From assembly GCF_021559775.1 (NCBI RefSeq), contig NZ_CP056047.1, forward strand, positions 3,369,501 through 3,433,500: DNA of 64,000 nt, read 5' to 3'. How positions within the stretch are numbered: the first letter of the stretch is position 1; every line of letters begins with the position of its first letter. Source of the stretch: Gillisella vitis (GTDB lineage: Bacteria > Pseudomonadota > Alphaproteobacteria > Rhizobiales > Rhizobiaceae). A model generated the notes under the pieces. It did not search any database. It saw nothing but the letters and a program-made list of their open reading frames with translations, and was not told the origin of the DNA. Of this stretch, positions 35,234-44,359 are shown in pieces. Made by a program: the position numbers and the translations under genes.

Positions 35234-36499
35234 TCAGGTATTCATCGATTCGAAGAAGTCGCCATTGGTCTTCGTCTGTTTCAATTTGTCGATCAGGAAT
35301 TCGATAGCGTCGGTTGTTCCCATTGGAGCAAGAATCCGGCGAAGAACAAAGATCTTCTGCAGATCCTGACGCGGCACAAGCAGGTCTTCTTTGCGCGTTC
35401 CGGATTTCAGAATATCCATGGACGGGAAGATACGCTTGTCGGCAACCTTGCGGTCAAGCACAATTTCGGAATTGCCGGTGCCTTTGAACTCTTCAAAGAT
35501 CACTTCGTCCATACGGCTGCCGGTATCGATCAATGCCGTTGCAATAATAGTCAGCGAACCGCCTTCTTCGATATTACGCGCTGCGCCAAAGAAGCGCTTG
35601 GGGCGTTGCAGCGCATTGGCATCTACACCACCCGTCAGGACCTTGCCAGAAGACGGAACGACGGTGTTATAGGCACGGCCAAGGCGGGTAATGGAATCGA
35701 GCAGGATGACGACGTCACGACCGTGCTCAACCAACCGCTTGGCCTTCTCAATGACCATTTCCGCGACCTGAACGTGGCGCACGGCCGGTTCGTCAAAGGT
35801 CGATGAAACGACTTCGCCCCGCACGGAGCGCTGCATATCCGTCACTTCTTCAGGACGTTCATCGATCAGAAGAACGATCAGATAGCATTCCGGATGGTTA
35901 GCGGTAATGGAATGAGCGATATTCTGGAGCAGGACGGTTTTACCAGTCCGCGGCGGCGCGACGATCAAACCGCGCTGGCCTTTGCCAAGCGGCGCAACCA
36001 GATCGATGACCCGGGACGAAAGGTCCTTGGAAGTTGGAATCTCCAGTTCCATCTTGAACCGCTCATTCGGGTAGAGCGGCGTCAGGTTATCGAAGTGGAC
36101 CTTATGGCGGATCTTTTCCGGATCCTCGAAATTGATCGTATTGACTTTCAGCAGCGCGAAATAGCGCTCGCCTTCCTTGGGTCCGCGGATCGGTCCTTCG
36201 ACGGTATCGCCGGTCTTCAGCGAAAACCGACGGATCTGCGACGGCGAAATGTAGATGTCGTCCGGACCCGGCAAATAGTTGGCATTGGCCGAACGCATGA
36301 ACCCGAAACCATCCTGCAGGACTTCGACAACGCCTTCACCAATGATTTCGACATCCTGGCTGGCCAGCATTTTCAAAATGGCAAACATCAATTCCTGTTT
36401 GCGCATCGTGCTGGCATTTTCGACCTCAAGCGATTCCGCAAAGGCCAGCAGATCGGTTGGCGATTTGCTCTTGAGTTCTTGTAGCTTCATTTCAGCCAT
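35234..36499 (-). CDS. rho: Transcription termination factor Rho
   Basis: Hexameric RNA helicase (421 aa) that ends transcription. Seen: N-terminal Rho domain ([21 protein letters not shown]), the RNA-binding cold-shock-like domain ([22 protein letters not shown]), the P-loop [15 protein letters not shown] and the Q/R-loop region [27 protein letters not shown] (in parts). ATG 36499 matches the usual rhizobial start [10 protein letters not shown]; another in-frame ATG at 36511 adds four residues. The leader upstream (to hemJ, about 195 bp) has no gene and may carry rho autoregulation, which is known in other bacteria but not visible here. Confidence 0.97.
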   Translation of the reverse strand: MAEMKLQELKSKSPTDLLAFAESLEVENASTMRKQELMFAILKMLASQDVEIIGEGVVEVLQDGFGFMRSANANYLPGPDDIYISPSQIRRFSLKTGDTVEGPIRGPKEGERYFALLKVNTINFEDPEKIRHKVHFDNLTPLYPNERFKMELEIPTSKDLSSRVIDLVAPLGKGQRGLIVAPPRTGKTVLLQNIAHSITANHPECYLIVLLIDERPEEVTDMQRSVRGEVVSSTFDEPAVRHVQVAEMVIEKAKRLVEHGRDVVILLDSITRLGRAYNTVVPSSGKVLTGGVDANALQRPKRFFGAARNIEEGGSLTIIATALIDTGSRMDEVIFEEFKGTGNSEIVLDRKVADKRIFPSMDILKSGTRKEDLLVPRQDLQKIFVLRRILAPMGTTDAIEFLIDKLKQTKTNGDFFESMNT

Positions 36500-36694
36500 G
36501 AAGGGGACCATAATTTAAAACTGTTGGGGAAGGCGTGCGGGGGATAAATTCGGTTCTGCCAGCGAAACCGGCGAATACGAGAAATGCATGCCATGAAGAG
36601 GGGTAGCGGGAAAATAGCGATTCATAGGGCGCGCCGCAAGAGGCGGCAGAAATTTCATTCACATTTCGGTCAACTTGTCAGTGAGAACCTTGCT

Positions 36695-37234
36695 TTAGAA
36701 GGGTTTTACAATGACCAGAATGACAATCACAATCATCAGGACTGTCGGGATTTCATTGAAAGCCCGCCAAAATCGCGGGGTTTTCAGATAATTGCCTTTG
36801 GCAAAGGATTTCGTGGCCATGCCGAGATATTCGTTAGCGAGGGTGAGACAAACAACCGCAGCTAGTTTTGCGTGCAGCCATCCGCCTTGGAATCCAAAAA
36901 CCGACCAGGCGAGATAAAGACCCAGAATCCAGGACAGGGCCATGGCAGGACGCATGATCACATTCATCAGGCGACGCTCCATAACCGCAAATGTCTCGGC
37001 TTGGAGCGATCCCTTCGGGGCATCGAAATGGTAGATCAGCAGCCGCGGCATATAGAGCAGACCCGCCATCCAGGAGATGATCGCGATGACATGCAAGGCC
37101 TTTATCCAGAGATAGGATTGATCGGGACCAGCCCAAAACAAGGCAATCACGATCAGGCAAAAAATGGCAAGGGCCACCAAGGCCCGCAGGCGTGCGGTCT
37201 TCCCAGCTGTTTCTCCGCTTTGCCTGCCACTCAT
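36695..37234 (-). CDS. hemJ: Protoporphyrinogen oxidase HemJ
   Basis: Membrane enzyme (179 aa) of the HemJ family, which oxidises protoporphyrinogen IX in bacteria lacking HemG/HemY. About four to five hydrophobic segments are visible, with the conserved LWIKALHVIAIISWMAGLLYMPRLLIYH (in parts) and WRAFNEIPTVLMIVIVILVIVKPF at the C-terminus. ATG 37234 follows the hemE stop by one base, so the pair is co-translated; longer starts would overlap hemE. Placing next to hemE, another heme-pathway gene, supports the call. Confidence 0.92.
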   Translation of the reverse strand: MSGRQSGETAGKTARLRALVALAIFCLIVIALFWAGPDQSYLWIKALHVIAIISWMAGLLYMPRLLIYHFDAPKGSLQAETFAVMERRLMNVIMRPAMALSWILGLYLAWSVFGFQGGWLHAKLAAVVCLTLANEYLGMATKSFAKGNYLKTPRFWRAFNEIPTVLMIVIVILVIVKPF

Positions 37235-37235
37235 C

Positions 37236-38276
37236 TCATTGCACCTTTTGCCTGACATGCTGCACCAGCTCTCGCACCGTTTCCGGATCGGCTTGTGGGG
37301 TAATCCCATGGCCCAGATTGAAGATCAGCGGACCGGTCCCGAGCCGATCCAGGATCCGGTCTATGCCATCACGCATCGCCTGACCACCGGCAACCGCCAG
37401 CATCGGATCGAGATTACCCTGAACAGGTCCGTCTTTTTGCAACTCGGCGGCAAAAGACAAAGGCACACTCCAATCCAGCCCAATTGCATCAGCTCCGGTC
37501 CGGCGACGGTAATCCTTCAGGAGTGTTCCAGCCCCTTTCGCAAAACTGATGATTTTCGCGTCGGGACGGCTGAGACGCAGTTTGTCGATGATCCGTTTGA
37601 CCGGCTTGACACAAAAATCTGCAAATTCCTCTTCGCCCAGAACCCCAGCCCAGGAATCAAAGATTTGCACCGCATCTGCACCAGCATCGATCTGGGCCTG
37701 CAAATATTCGGCAGAAAGATCAGCGAGGTGATCTAGAAGCCGCAGGAAAGCCTGGCGATGACGATAGGCAAACAGCCGGGCCGGGGCCTGGTCGGGTGTG
37801 CCATGCCCGGCGATCATATAGGTTGCCACAGTCCAGGGGGCACCACAAAATCCAAGCAGAGTGGTTTCATCCGGCAATGTCTGGCGCAATCGCGACACTG
37901 TTTCGATCACCGGGTTCAGATGCGGGAAAACCGATTGTTCGGGTAAAGCCAGAATCTCATCGGCGGTGATCGGCGTCATTTCAGGGCCTTTGCCTTCGGT
38001 GAAGGTGACGTTTCGATTCAGGGCATCGGGAATGACGAGAATGTCGGAAAACAGAATGGCAGCATCGAATGCGTAACGGCGGATTGGCTGGAGCGTGACT
38101 TCCGTCGCCAGTTCGGGTGAATAACAGAGATCGAGGAAACTTCCGGCCTGTGCCCGCGTTTGACGATATTCGGGAAGATAGCGGCCAGCCTGACGCATCA
38201 GCCAGATTGGCGGTGGTGAAAGGCTCTGGCCTTCAAGCACTTTCAGGACTTTACGGTTTTCAGCGCTCAAAGTCAT
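37236..38276 (-). CDS. hemE: Uroporphyrinogen decarboxylase
   Basis: Heme-pathway enzyme (346 aa) that decarboxylates uroporphyrinogen III to coproporphyrinogen III. It has the two signatures [17 protein letters not shown] near the N-terminus and [14 protein letters not shown] in the middle. ATG 38276 is used; an in-frame TTG at 38285 would add three residues. It reads away from the origin gap; in Caulobacter hemE likewise borders oriC and its promoter lies within it. Confidence 0.97.
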   Translation of the reverse strand: MTLSAENRKVLKVLEGQSLSPPPIWLMRQAGRYLPEYRQTRAQAGSFLDLCYSPELATEVTLQPIRRYAFDAAILFSDILVIPDALNRNVTFTEGKGPEMTPITADEILALPEQSVFPHLNPVIETVSRLRQTLPDETTLLGFCGAPWTVATYMIAGHGTPDQAPARLFAYRHRQAFLRLLDHLADLSAEYLQAQIDAGADAVQIFDSWAGVLGEEEFADFCVKPVKRIIDKLRLSRPDAKIISFAKGAGTLLKDYRRRTGADAIGLDWSVPLSFAAELQKDGPVQGNLDPMLAVAGGQAMRDGIDRILDRLGTGPLIFNLGHGITPQADPETVRELVQHVRQKVQ

Positions 38277-38285
38277 GCCTTTCAA

Positions 38286-38676
38286 ATTATAAAAAGAGAG
38301 ATCTTTCTTTTTTCTATTTCTAAGAGTCTGTGAGTAGCAAGGGTTAAAGAGAATGCACAGATTAACGATGTTTTAAGGCGGGAAGGCCTGCGGTGGGGAG
38401 TGAACGATGGGGAATTTGGATAATTGTACCGACATATCATAAAAAGCCAATTATAATCAGAATGATAAGGTCAGCATAAAGAATAGCTCGGCCTGTGGAT
38501 AGAGTGGGGATTTTGGCTGAACAGATAAAAAACGGCCACCTTATGCACAGGGCCTGTGAAAACCACGCTGAACGGGTTAGTGCTGTGGAAAAACCGGCTG
38601 ATATCCCCAGGGCGAAACGCCGGGGGGAAAGTGAGGCTGATTTCTACAGGTCTATCAACAGCAGGGTCAGGATAGC
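38286..38676. other. oriC: Predicted chromosomal replication origin (oriC)
   Basis: A 391-bp gene-free, A+T-rich gap between divergent hemE and the PPDK regulator, the oriC position known in Caulobacter and assumed for many alphaproteobacteria. Four sites are one base from the DnaA box TTATCCACA or its complement: 38415-38423 (TTTGGATAA), 38494-38502 (TGTGGATAG), 38541-38549 (TTATGCACA) and 38584-38592 (TGTGGAAAA). A very A+T-rich stretch at about 38420-38485 could be the unwinding element. A GANTC methylation site is at 38324-38328 and a CtrA box at 38362-38376. Gene orientation switches outward here on both sides. Confidence 0.85.
38362..38376. promoter_or_regulatory. CtrA-type binding site in oriC
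   Basis: TTAACGATGTTTTAA is a perfect TTAA-N7-TTAA motif, the full CtrA site of Caulobacter and other alphaproteobacteria. It sits on the hemE side of the predicted origin, where CtrA could repress initiation or control hemE. Confidence 0.65.
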
Positions 38677-39498
38677 GTGGAGAACAGAAAAAACTTCTTT
38701 CATCTGCACCTCATTTCTGACTCAACGGGAGAAACACTGATCTCGGCTGGACGGGCAGCAGCGGTTCAGTTTCCGCATTCCAATCCGATCGAGCATGTCT
38801 ATCCGCTGGTGCGCAACCGCCGGCAGGCGGATGCCGTGCTCCAATCAATCGATAAGGAACCCGGCATCGTGCTTTACACCATTGTCGATCCGGAGCTGGC
38901 GGACTTTATTGATCGGCGTTGTATCGAGATCGGTGTACCCAGCGTTAACGTGCTTGAGCCTGTTATCGGGACGTTTCAGGCCTATCTTGGTCCACTGGCG
39001 CGTCGGCGCGTCGGCGCCCAGCATGTGATGAATGCCGATTATTTTGCGCGTATTGAGGCGCTGAATTACACGATGGATCACGATGATGGCCAGATGGCCG
39101 AGGATTACGATCAGGCCGACGTCGTTCTGGTAGGGATCAGTCGTACGTCGAAAACCCCGACCAGCATCTATCTTGCCAATCGTGGGATTAAGACCGCCAA
39201 TATTCCCATCGTGCCAGATTCGCCCTTACCGGAATCGCTGCTCGCTGCAAAAGGGCCATTGATCGTTGGATTGATCGCGACGTCTGATCGAATTTCACAA
39301 GTTCGCGGCCATCGTGAATTGGGGACTGTCAGTGGTTTCGATCCAAGCGATTATACGGACAGGGCGAGCATTGCGGAAGAATTGAAATATGCCCGTTCGC
39401 TGTGTGCCCGTCACAATTGGCCGGTGATCGATGTGACGCGGCGATCAATTGAAGAGACAGCGGCGGCAATCATTGCGCTGCGTGCCAAGCCGCGCTAA
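38677..39498 (+). CDS. Pyruvate,phosphate dikinase/PEP synthase regulatory protein (kinase-pyrophosphorylase)
   Basis: Bifunctional Ser/Thr kinase and phosphorylase (273 aa, formerly DUF299) that switches PPDK or PEP synthase off and on using ADP and Pi. Seen: [21 protein letters not shown] at the start (in parts), the P-loop-like [20 protein letters not shown] and [19 protein letters not shown] 38677 starts the conserved protein at once; CAGG lies upstream. It is the first gene to the right of the predicted origin and leads a rightward set with maf, aroE, coaE and dnaQ. Confidence 0.93.
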   Translation: MENRKNFFHLHLISDSTGETLISAGRAAAVQFPHSNPIEHVYPLVRNRRQADAVLQSIDKEPGIVLYTIVDPELADFIDRRCIEIGVPSVNVLEPVIGTFQAYLGPLARRRVGAQHVMNADYFARIEALNYTMDHDDGQMAEDYDQADVVLVGISRTSKTPTSIYLANRGIKTANIPIVPDSPLPESLLAAKGPLIVGLIATSDRISQVRGHRELGTVSGFDPSDYTDRASIAEELKYARSLCARHNWPVIDVTRRSIEETAAAIIALRAKPR

Positions 39499-39529
39499 TG
39501 CCGGATGGTTTATTAAAGTTGAGGTAATC

Positions 39530-40129
39530 ATGATAATTCCCGTTATTCTTGCATCGACCAGCCCTTTCCGCCGGCAATTGCTGGAGCAGGCTGGTTTGCG
39601 CTTCACGGCCATGGCACCGGATCTCGATGAGCGCGAAATCGAAGGTCGGGCCGAACATCAGCACGTGTCGCCGCAAGAGCTGGCTCAGGTGCTTTCCTGC
39701 GAAAAGGCTTTAGCCGTGAGCCGACAGGCGCCGGATGGTGTTGTGATCGGCGGCGATCAGGTTTTGGCTCTGGGCGAACGGATCTATCATAAACCGAAGG
39801 ATATCAGCTCCGCTCGTGACCAATTGCTCAGCCTGCGGGGTGAAACCCATGTGCTTTATAGCGCGTTGGCGCTGGCGAAACAGGGTGAGGTGATCTGGCG
39901 CCATGTCTCCCAGGCTCGGATGACGATGCGGATGTTCAGTGAGACGTTTCTGGACGATTATCTCGATCGGGCAGGCGGGGCGATCCTGAAAAGCGTTGGT
40001 GGCTACCAGATCGATGGCTTGGGCGTGCAGTTGTTTTCGGATATCGTCGGGGACTATTTTACCATTGTCGGCGTGCCGCTCTTGCCTTTGATGGAGAAAC
40101 TACGCGAATTGGATATTGTGCATGCATGA
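39530..40129 (+). CDS. maf: Maf family nucleotide pyrophosphatase
   Basis: House-cleaning nucleoside-triphosphate pyrophosphatase (199 aa). It has the Maf signature [18 protein letters not shown] at the N-terminus and [22 protein letters not shown] in the active-site region. ATG 39530 has GAGG about six bases upstream; 27 open codons before it overlap the previous gene and are not Maf-like. The 3' end overlaps the aroE start by 8 bp. Substrate class (YhdE-like or YceF-like) was not resolved. Confidence 0.92.
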   Translation: MIIPVILASTSPFRRQLLEQAGLRFTAMAPDLDEREIEGRAEHQHVSPQELAQVLSCEKALAVSRQAPDGVVIGGDQVLALGERIYHKPKDISSARDQLLSLRGETHVLYSALALAKQGEVIWRHVSQARMTMRMFSETFLDDYLDRAGGAILKSVGGYQIDGLGVQLFSDIVGDYFTIVGVPLLPLMEKLRELDIVHA

Positions 40130-40982
40130 TTCACGTGAAACATTTCTGACGGGCGCCTTTGTTGCCGGCTATCCAATCAAGCATTCACGGTCGCCGATCA
40201 TTCACAGCTATTGGCTTCAACAGCACGGTCTCATCGGTGGCTATGATAAACTGGAGATCGACCCTGCAGACATCGCGGATTTCTTCGCCCGAATGAAGTC
40301 AGGCAAGACACGCTATCGGGGTGGTAACATTACCATTCCGCATAAAGAAGCGGCTTTTCAGATAGCAGATGTCCCCGACATGGTGGCAAGGCAACTTGGG
40401 GCGGCTAATACGCTTTGGCTTGAAAATGGGCTTATTCACGCCACCAATACCGATGTTTACGGTTTTCTGGCCAATCTGGACCAAGGCCATGCCGGCTGGG
40501 ACAAGGCGCGTAAGGCTGTGGTGCTGGGGGCGGGTGGTGCCAGTCGGGCGATCATTCAGGGTTTACTGGATCGGGGACTGCAGCATGTTCATGTTGTCAA
40601 TCGGACCCTGGCGCGAGCGCAGGACCTGGCGGATCATTTTGGTGCGGCCGTCCATGCACATGGAAGAGAGCAACTGCAGGAGGTTTTGCAGGGCGCGGAC
40701 CTCTTGGTCAACACCACGTCTCTTGGCATGAATGGTGAAGATGTTCCACAGATTGACTGGGAGAGGCTGTCACCCGGCGCTTTGGTAACGGATATCGTCT
40801 ACACGCCGCTGGAAACTGGCTTGTTGCGGCAGGCGAGGGCGGCAGGCTTTGCCACTGTGGATGGTCTTGGCATGCTTTTGCATCAGGCCGTACCTGGATT
40901 TGAAAAATGGTTCGGCGTCCGCCCACAGGTCACGGATGATTTGCGGCAATTGTTGATTGCCGATCTGGAGAAGCAGCGATGA
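40122..40982 (+). CDS. aroE: Shikimate dehydrogenase
   Basis: NADP-dependent enzyme (286 aa) of aromatic amino acid synthesis. Seen: [29 protein letters not shown] with the catalytic Lys, the cofactor loop [11 protein letters not shown] and [11 protein letters not shown] 40122 is preferred over TTG 40116; it overlaps maf by 8 bp. Codons 2-7 (MHDSRETF region) contain a parS-type site. The 3' end overlaps coaE by 4 bp (ATGA). Confidence 0.95.
   Translation: MHDSRETFLTGAFVAGYPIKHSRSPIIHSYWLQQHGLIGGYDKLEIDPADIADFFARMKSGKTRYRGGNITIPHKEAAFQIADVPDMVARQLGAANTLWLENGLIHATNTDVYGFLANLDQGHAGWDKARKAVVLGAGGASRAIIQGLLDRGLQHVHVVNRTLARAQDLADHFGAAVHAHGREQLQEVLQGADLLVNTTSLGMNGEDVPQIDWERLSPGALVTDIVYTPLETGLLRQARAAGFATVDGLGMLLHQAVPGFEKWFGVRPQVTDDLRQLLIADLEKQR
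40127..40142. promoter_or_regulatory. parS site 3 (one mismatch, start of aroE)
   Basis: TGATTCACGTGAAACA, one mismatch from the perfect palindrome and identical in sequence to site 2 read on the other strand. It is read in frame as D-S-R-E-T. It lies about 1.5 kb right of the predicted oriC, the closest of the four. Confidence 0.8.
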
Positions 40983-41566
40983 TCCGCATCGGCCTCACGG
41001 GCTCTATTGGCATGGGCAAGACAACGACGGCAGATTTTTTTCGCCAGGAAGGTGTGCCGGTTTATGATGCGGATGCGGCGGTGCATGACTTGTACCGGGG
41101 CGATGCTGTTGCTCCGATCGGCGCGGTGTTTCCCGAAGCGGTTATTTCTGGAGTCGTAGATCGGGAAATTCTCAGTCGGACTCTGGCTCAGAATCCGGGT
41201 AAACTTAAACAACTCGAGGCAATTGTTCACCCGCTGGTGCGCGACAAGCAACAGGACTTTCTGGAAGATCAGGAATTGGCGGGCGCCGATCTGGTTGTTT
41301 TCGATATTCCGCTGCTGTTTGAAACCGGCGGAGAAAAACGGCTTGATAAGGTCGTTGTCGTCAGTTGTGATGCCGATACACAAAGGCGTAGGGTTCTGGC
41401 GCGACCAGGCTGGAGCGAAGAAAAGCTGGCACTGGTTTTGTCGCGGCAGATGCCGGATGCCGAAAAGCGCGCTCGCGCCGATTTTGTGATCGAAACCGGA
41501 CAAGGCCTCCAAGTGGCACAGACACAGGTGAAGGCCATCGTTTCTACGTTGCGCGGTCAAACCTGA
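40979..41566 (+). CDS. coaE: Dephospho-CoA kinase
   Basis: Last enzyme of coenzyme A synthesis (195 aa), phosphorylating dephospho-CoA. The P-loop is [20 protein letters not shown], followed by [12 protein letters not shown] and [21 protein letters not shown] (in parts), all typical for CoaE. Its ATG overlaps the aroE stop (ATGA), indicating coupled translation. The next gene is dnaQ. Confidence 0.96.
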   Translation: MIRIGLTGSIGMGKTTTADFFRQEGVPVYDADAAVHDLYRGDAVAPIGAVFPEAVISGVVDREILSRTLAQNPGKLKQLEAIVHPLVRDKQQDFLEDQELAGADLVVFDIPLLFETGGEKRLDKVVVVSCDADTQRRRVLARPGWSEEKLALVLSRQMPDAEKRARADFVIETGQGLQVAQTQVKAIVSTLRGQT

Positions 41567-41660
41567 AATCGAACCGCCAGAGTTTTTCTGGGAACATGGA
41601 AAATGGCGTGGCGTCGGAATAGTGATCTGCCAGCAGCCAAAACCTGACAATGGAGCAATA

Positions 41661-42371
41661 ATGCGGGAAATCGTTTTCGATACGGAAACCACCGGACTGG
41701 AAAGCAAGCTGGACCGGGTGATTGAAATCGGTGGCATCGAATTGTTCAATCATTTCCCGACCGGTCGCAGTTTTCACGTCTATATCAATCCTGCCGACCG
41801 GGCCATTCACCCGGATGCCTTGGCGGTTCACGGCATTACACCTGAGTTTTTGAAGGACAAGCCGGTCTTCGCCGATATCGTCGAGGATCTGGTCGCTTTT
41901 TTCGATGGCGCAAAATGGGTGGCGCATAATGCCACATTCGACATGGGATTTATCAATGCCGAGTTTGAGCGGTTGGGTCGTCCGCTGGTCGGGCCGGAGC
42001 ATGTCGTTGATACCTTGTCTCTGGCGCGGCGCAAACACCCGATGGGTCCAAACTCGCTCGATGCACTTTGCCGACGCTATGGTATCGACAATTCTCATCG
42101 CACCAAGCATGGCGCCTTGCTCGATTCCGAACTTCTGGCTGAAGTCTATATCGAAATGCTGGGCGGCCGCCAGGCGACCTTCGGTCTTGAGCAGTCTGGA
42201 AACAGCGACAAGCGATCCCGCACTCAGGATAGCAATGTGACGGTGGATATTGCCGCCCGTCCGAAAACACTGGCGTCGCGTCTAACCGAGGCCGAACAGG
42301 AGCGCCATGCAGCCCTGGTCAAGCGGCTCGGCCAGAAAGCGATCTGGGCGCATTACAATCAAGGCGAATAA
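41661..42371 (+). CDS. dnaQ: DNA polymerase III epsilon subunit (proofreading exonuclease)
   Basis: 3'-5' exonuclease of the replicase core (236 aa). The three Exo motifs are visible: VFDTETTGLE (Exo I), HNATFDMGFIN (Exo II) and HGALLDSELLAEVY (Exo III, DEDDh type). ATG 41661 has TGGAGC upstream and opens directly into Exo I; 13 more open codons precede it. The C-terminal tail (about residues 180-236) would contact the polymerase. It ends at a strong bidirectional terminator facing secB. Confidence 0.95.
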   Translation: MREIVFDTETTGLESKLDRVIEIGGIELFNHFPTGRSFHVYINPADRAIHPDALAVHGITPEFLKDKPVFADIVEDLVAFFDGAKWVAHNATFDMGFINAEFERLGRPLVGPEHVVDTLSLARRKHPMGPNSLDALCRRYGIDNSHRTKHGALLDSELLAEVYIEMLGGRQATFGLEQSGNSDKRSRTQDSNVTVDIAARPKTLASRLTEAEQERHAALVKRLGQKAIWAHYNQGE

Positions 42372-42390
42372 CAGCCATCGCCTTCGATAA

Positions 42391-42419
42391 AAAAAAGCCC
42401 GGATCGACCGGGCTTTTTT
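42391..42419. terminator. Bidirectional intrinsic terminator dnaQ / secB
   Basis: Perfect 12-bp arms 42391-42402 and 42408-42419 (AAAAAAGCCCGG / CCGGGCTTTTTT) around ATCGA, with runs suitable for both strands. Confidence 0.93.
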
Positions 42420-42450
42420 GTGGTGAGATAAAGAGCTGATCGCACAAGGA

Positions 42451-42912
42451 TCAGTTGACCCGACCTTGCTCCTCGGCAAAGCGCTGGGCAAACATCTGGG
42501 CAAAATCGATCGGATCGATCATCAACGGCGGGAAACCGCCATTGCGTGTAGCATCGGCGATGATTTGGCGTGCAAACGGGAAGAGCAGGCGCGGGCATTC
42601 GATGAACAGCACCGGCAGCATATGTTCCTGCGGGAACCCGGTGATGCGGAAGACGCCGCCATAAACCAGTTCGGCTGCAAAAACCACTTTATCGTCATCA
42701 CGCGCTTCGGCGGTCAGCGACAGGACCACGTCGAAATCATTATCCGACAGCGGGTTGGCGTTGACATTGACGTTGATATTGATCGAAGGGGCCTTGTCCC
42801 GGGCCTGGAGCGAGCGCGGTGCACCCGGATTTTCGAAGGACAGATCCTTGATATATTGTGCAAGGATATTCAGGGACGGGCTTTCCGCCCCATTGCTGTT
42901 TTCATTGGCCAT
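42451..42912 (-). CDS. secB: Protein-export chaperone SecB
   Basis: Cytosolic chaperone (153 aa) that keeps precursors unfolded for SecA. Seen: [43 protein letters not shown] (in parts), [35 protein letters not shown] (in parts); these are strong SecB signatures. GAGGAA lies a few bases upstream of ATG 42912. It is preceded on the same strand by fxsA. Confidence 0.97.
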   Translation of the reverse strand: MANENSNGAESPSLNILAQYIKDLSFENPGAPRSLQARDKAPSININVNVNANPLSDNDFDVVLSLTAEARDDDKVVFAAELVYGGVFRITGFPQEHMLPVLFIECPRLLFPFARQIIADATRNGGFPPLMIDPIDFAQMFAQRFAEEQGRVN

Positions 42913-43004
42913 TGGGGTTCCTCAAGGCTTTTATGGTTCGAGGCCATCTATCATTTCAAGGTGGGCCTTACAAGCCTTTCGCCCCTGGCGCTTACCCATT
43001 GGCA

Positions 43005-43044
43005 CTCATCCCTTGCCCTCATCCCCTGGCAACCGGGTCCAGGG
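43005..43044. repeat. Repeat-like DNA at the 3' end of fxsA
   Basis: CTCATCCC occurs twice (43005 and 43018 regions), followed by an inverted pair CCCTGG (43024-43029) / CCAGGG (43039-43044). This DNA encodes the FxsA C-terminal tail and runs into the spacer before secB. It looks like an intergenic palindromic repeat that has been read into the gene; copy number elsewhere was not checked. Confidence 0.4.
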
Positions 43045-43539
43045 AGAGGAGCCGTTGGGATTGTGTCTTTGATAATCCTTTTCATCGAGATCGATGATGT
43101 CCTCCGCTTTTGCCGGGCCTGGTCCTGATGACGACGGTCCGCCTGGCCGCTGTTGCCAGCCAGGTCCCCGCCCGCCGCGCTGCACGAAGACAAGTCTTGG
43201 GCTGATGATCTTCCAAAGCGCAGAGCGCACCATTGGCACCAGGAGCAGCAGGCCAAGAATATCCGTGATGAAGCCCGGCAATATCAGCAATAGTCCGCCG
43301 AACATCTGTGCCGTGCCACTCAGGACGCCTTTGGCCGCTCGTTCCGGATCGCCCGAACGTGGACGGCGCAGGCGCTGGGCGAGGCTGATCCCCTGGCTGC
43401 GGAGCACCAGGAGGCCGAGCAGACTGGAGCCGACCACCAGCGCCAGCGTGGGCAGAACACCCAGCCATTGCCCGACCAGGACAAAGCCGGCGATCTCCAT
43501 CAAAGGCAGTAGCAACAGGAAAAGGGCGGTCAGTCGCAT
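43006..43539 (-). CDS. fxsA: FxsA family membrane protein
   Basis: Small inner-membrane protein (177 aa) of the FxsA family, named for suppression of F exclusion of phage T7 in E. coli; its cell role is unknown. Two to three helices at the N-terminus (LFLLLLPLMEIAGFVLVGQWLG, LPTLALVVGSSLLGLLVL, in parts) and another at LLLILPGFITDILGLLLLVPM, then a Gly/Pro-rich soluble tail. AAGGA lies six bases before ATG 43539. The last residues (SSPWTRLPGDEGKG) are encoded by repeat-like DNA and look unlike the rest of the family. Confidence 0.88.
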   Translation of the reverse strand: MRLTALFLLLLPLMEIAGFVLVGQWLGVLPTLALVVGSSLLGLLVLRSQGISLAQRLRRPRSGDPERAAKGVLSGTAQMFGGLLLILPGFITDILGLLLLVPMVRSALWKIISPRLVFVQRGGRGPGWQQRPGGPSSSGPGPAKAEDIIDLDEKDYQRHNPNGSSPWTRLPGDEGKG

Positions 43540-43660
43540 TTGGTTTCCTTTAAACGATTATCGTGTGAACCTAAAGAAGTGGCATCGGCTATTTGAATGC
43601 AGCATCCAGGCAGACTATATGGAGTGAGAAAGCTTCAAATTAAACAGCGGTGCGGTGGCA

Positions 43661-44359
43661 ATGGGTTCTAATGATTTTGTGACTCTCTTCTTTCTGGTGG
43701 CTGCGGTCCTGATTTTCTGGCAGCTGCGTAGCGTATTGGGACGTCGCACGGGCAATGAAAAGCCACCGAAAGATCCTTTCGCTGGACGGCCGGGTGCCGC
43801 ATCGCCGGAAGCGGAAGATGCACGGGTCGTGACTTTGCCGCGCCGCGATGAGGCCGATGGCGAGGAACGCCAGACGGCGATCGACGCCTATGCCCCGGCT
43901 GGCACCCCGCTGAACCAGCAATTGCGCCAGATCGTGGAGGTTGATCCGAGTTTCGTGCCGAAGGAATTCCTCAACGGTGCGCGCATGGCCTACGAAATGA
44001 TCGTCACAGCCTTTGCAGCTGGCGACAGGAAGAGTTTGAAGGATCTGCTGTCGCGTGAAGTCTATGACGGTTTCGATGCGGCGATCACCGAGCGCGAACA
44101 GCGCGGCGAAGTGATGAAGTCCACTTTTGTCGGTATCGACAAGGCGGAAATTACCAATGCCGAAGTCCGGGATCAGGAAGTCCAGATCACCGTACGTCTG
44201 GTCAGCCAGTTGATTTCCGCCACCTATGACAGCCAAGGCGCGGTGATAGAGGGCGACGCGGAGTCGGTTGGCGATGTCAACGATATCTGGACCTTTGCCC
44301 GCGACACGCGCTCACGCGATCCGAACTGGAAGCTGATCGCCACCGAATCCGACCAATGA
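43661..44359 (+). CDS. Tim44/TimA family adaptor-like protein
   Basis: Membrane-anchored protein (232 aa) with one N-terminal helix (FVTLFFLVAAVLIFWQL), a charged linker, then a Tim44-like domain (about residues 85-232, FLNGARMAYEMIVTAFAAGDRKSLKDLLS...). Tim44-domain proteins in alphaproteobacteria are thought to act as membrane adaptors; the exact role is unknown. ATG 43661 is preferred; a GTG two codons earlier is in frame. Its stop overlaps the mltA start by 4 bp, and the cluster continues with smr and an XRE regulator. Confidence 0.85.
   Translation: MGSNDFVTLFFLVAAVLIFWQLRSVLGRRTGNEKPPKDPFAGRPGAASPEAEDARVVTLPRRDEADGEERQTAIDAYAPAGTPLNQQLRQIVEVDPSFVPKEFLNGARMAYEMIVTAFAAGDRKSLKDLLSREVYDGFDAAITEREQRGEVMKSTFVGIDKAEITNAEVRDQEVQITVRLVSQLISATYDSQGAVIEGDAESVGDVNDIWTFARDTRSRDPNWKLIATESDQ

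Noticed and set aside
38555..38563. Extra DnaA box (TGTGAAAAC) in oriC
   Set aside because: Three mismatches from consensus; left out to keep only one-mismatch sites.
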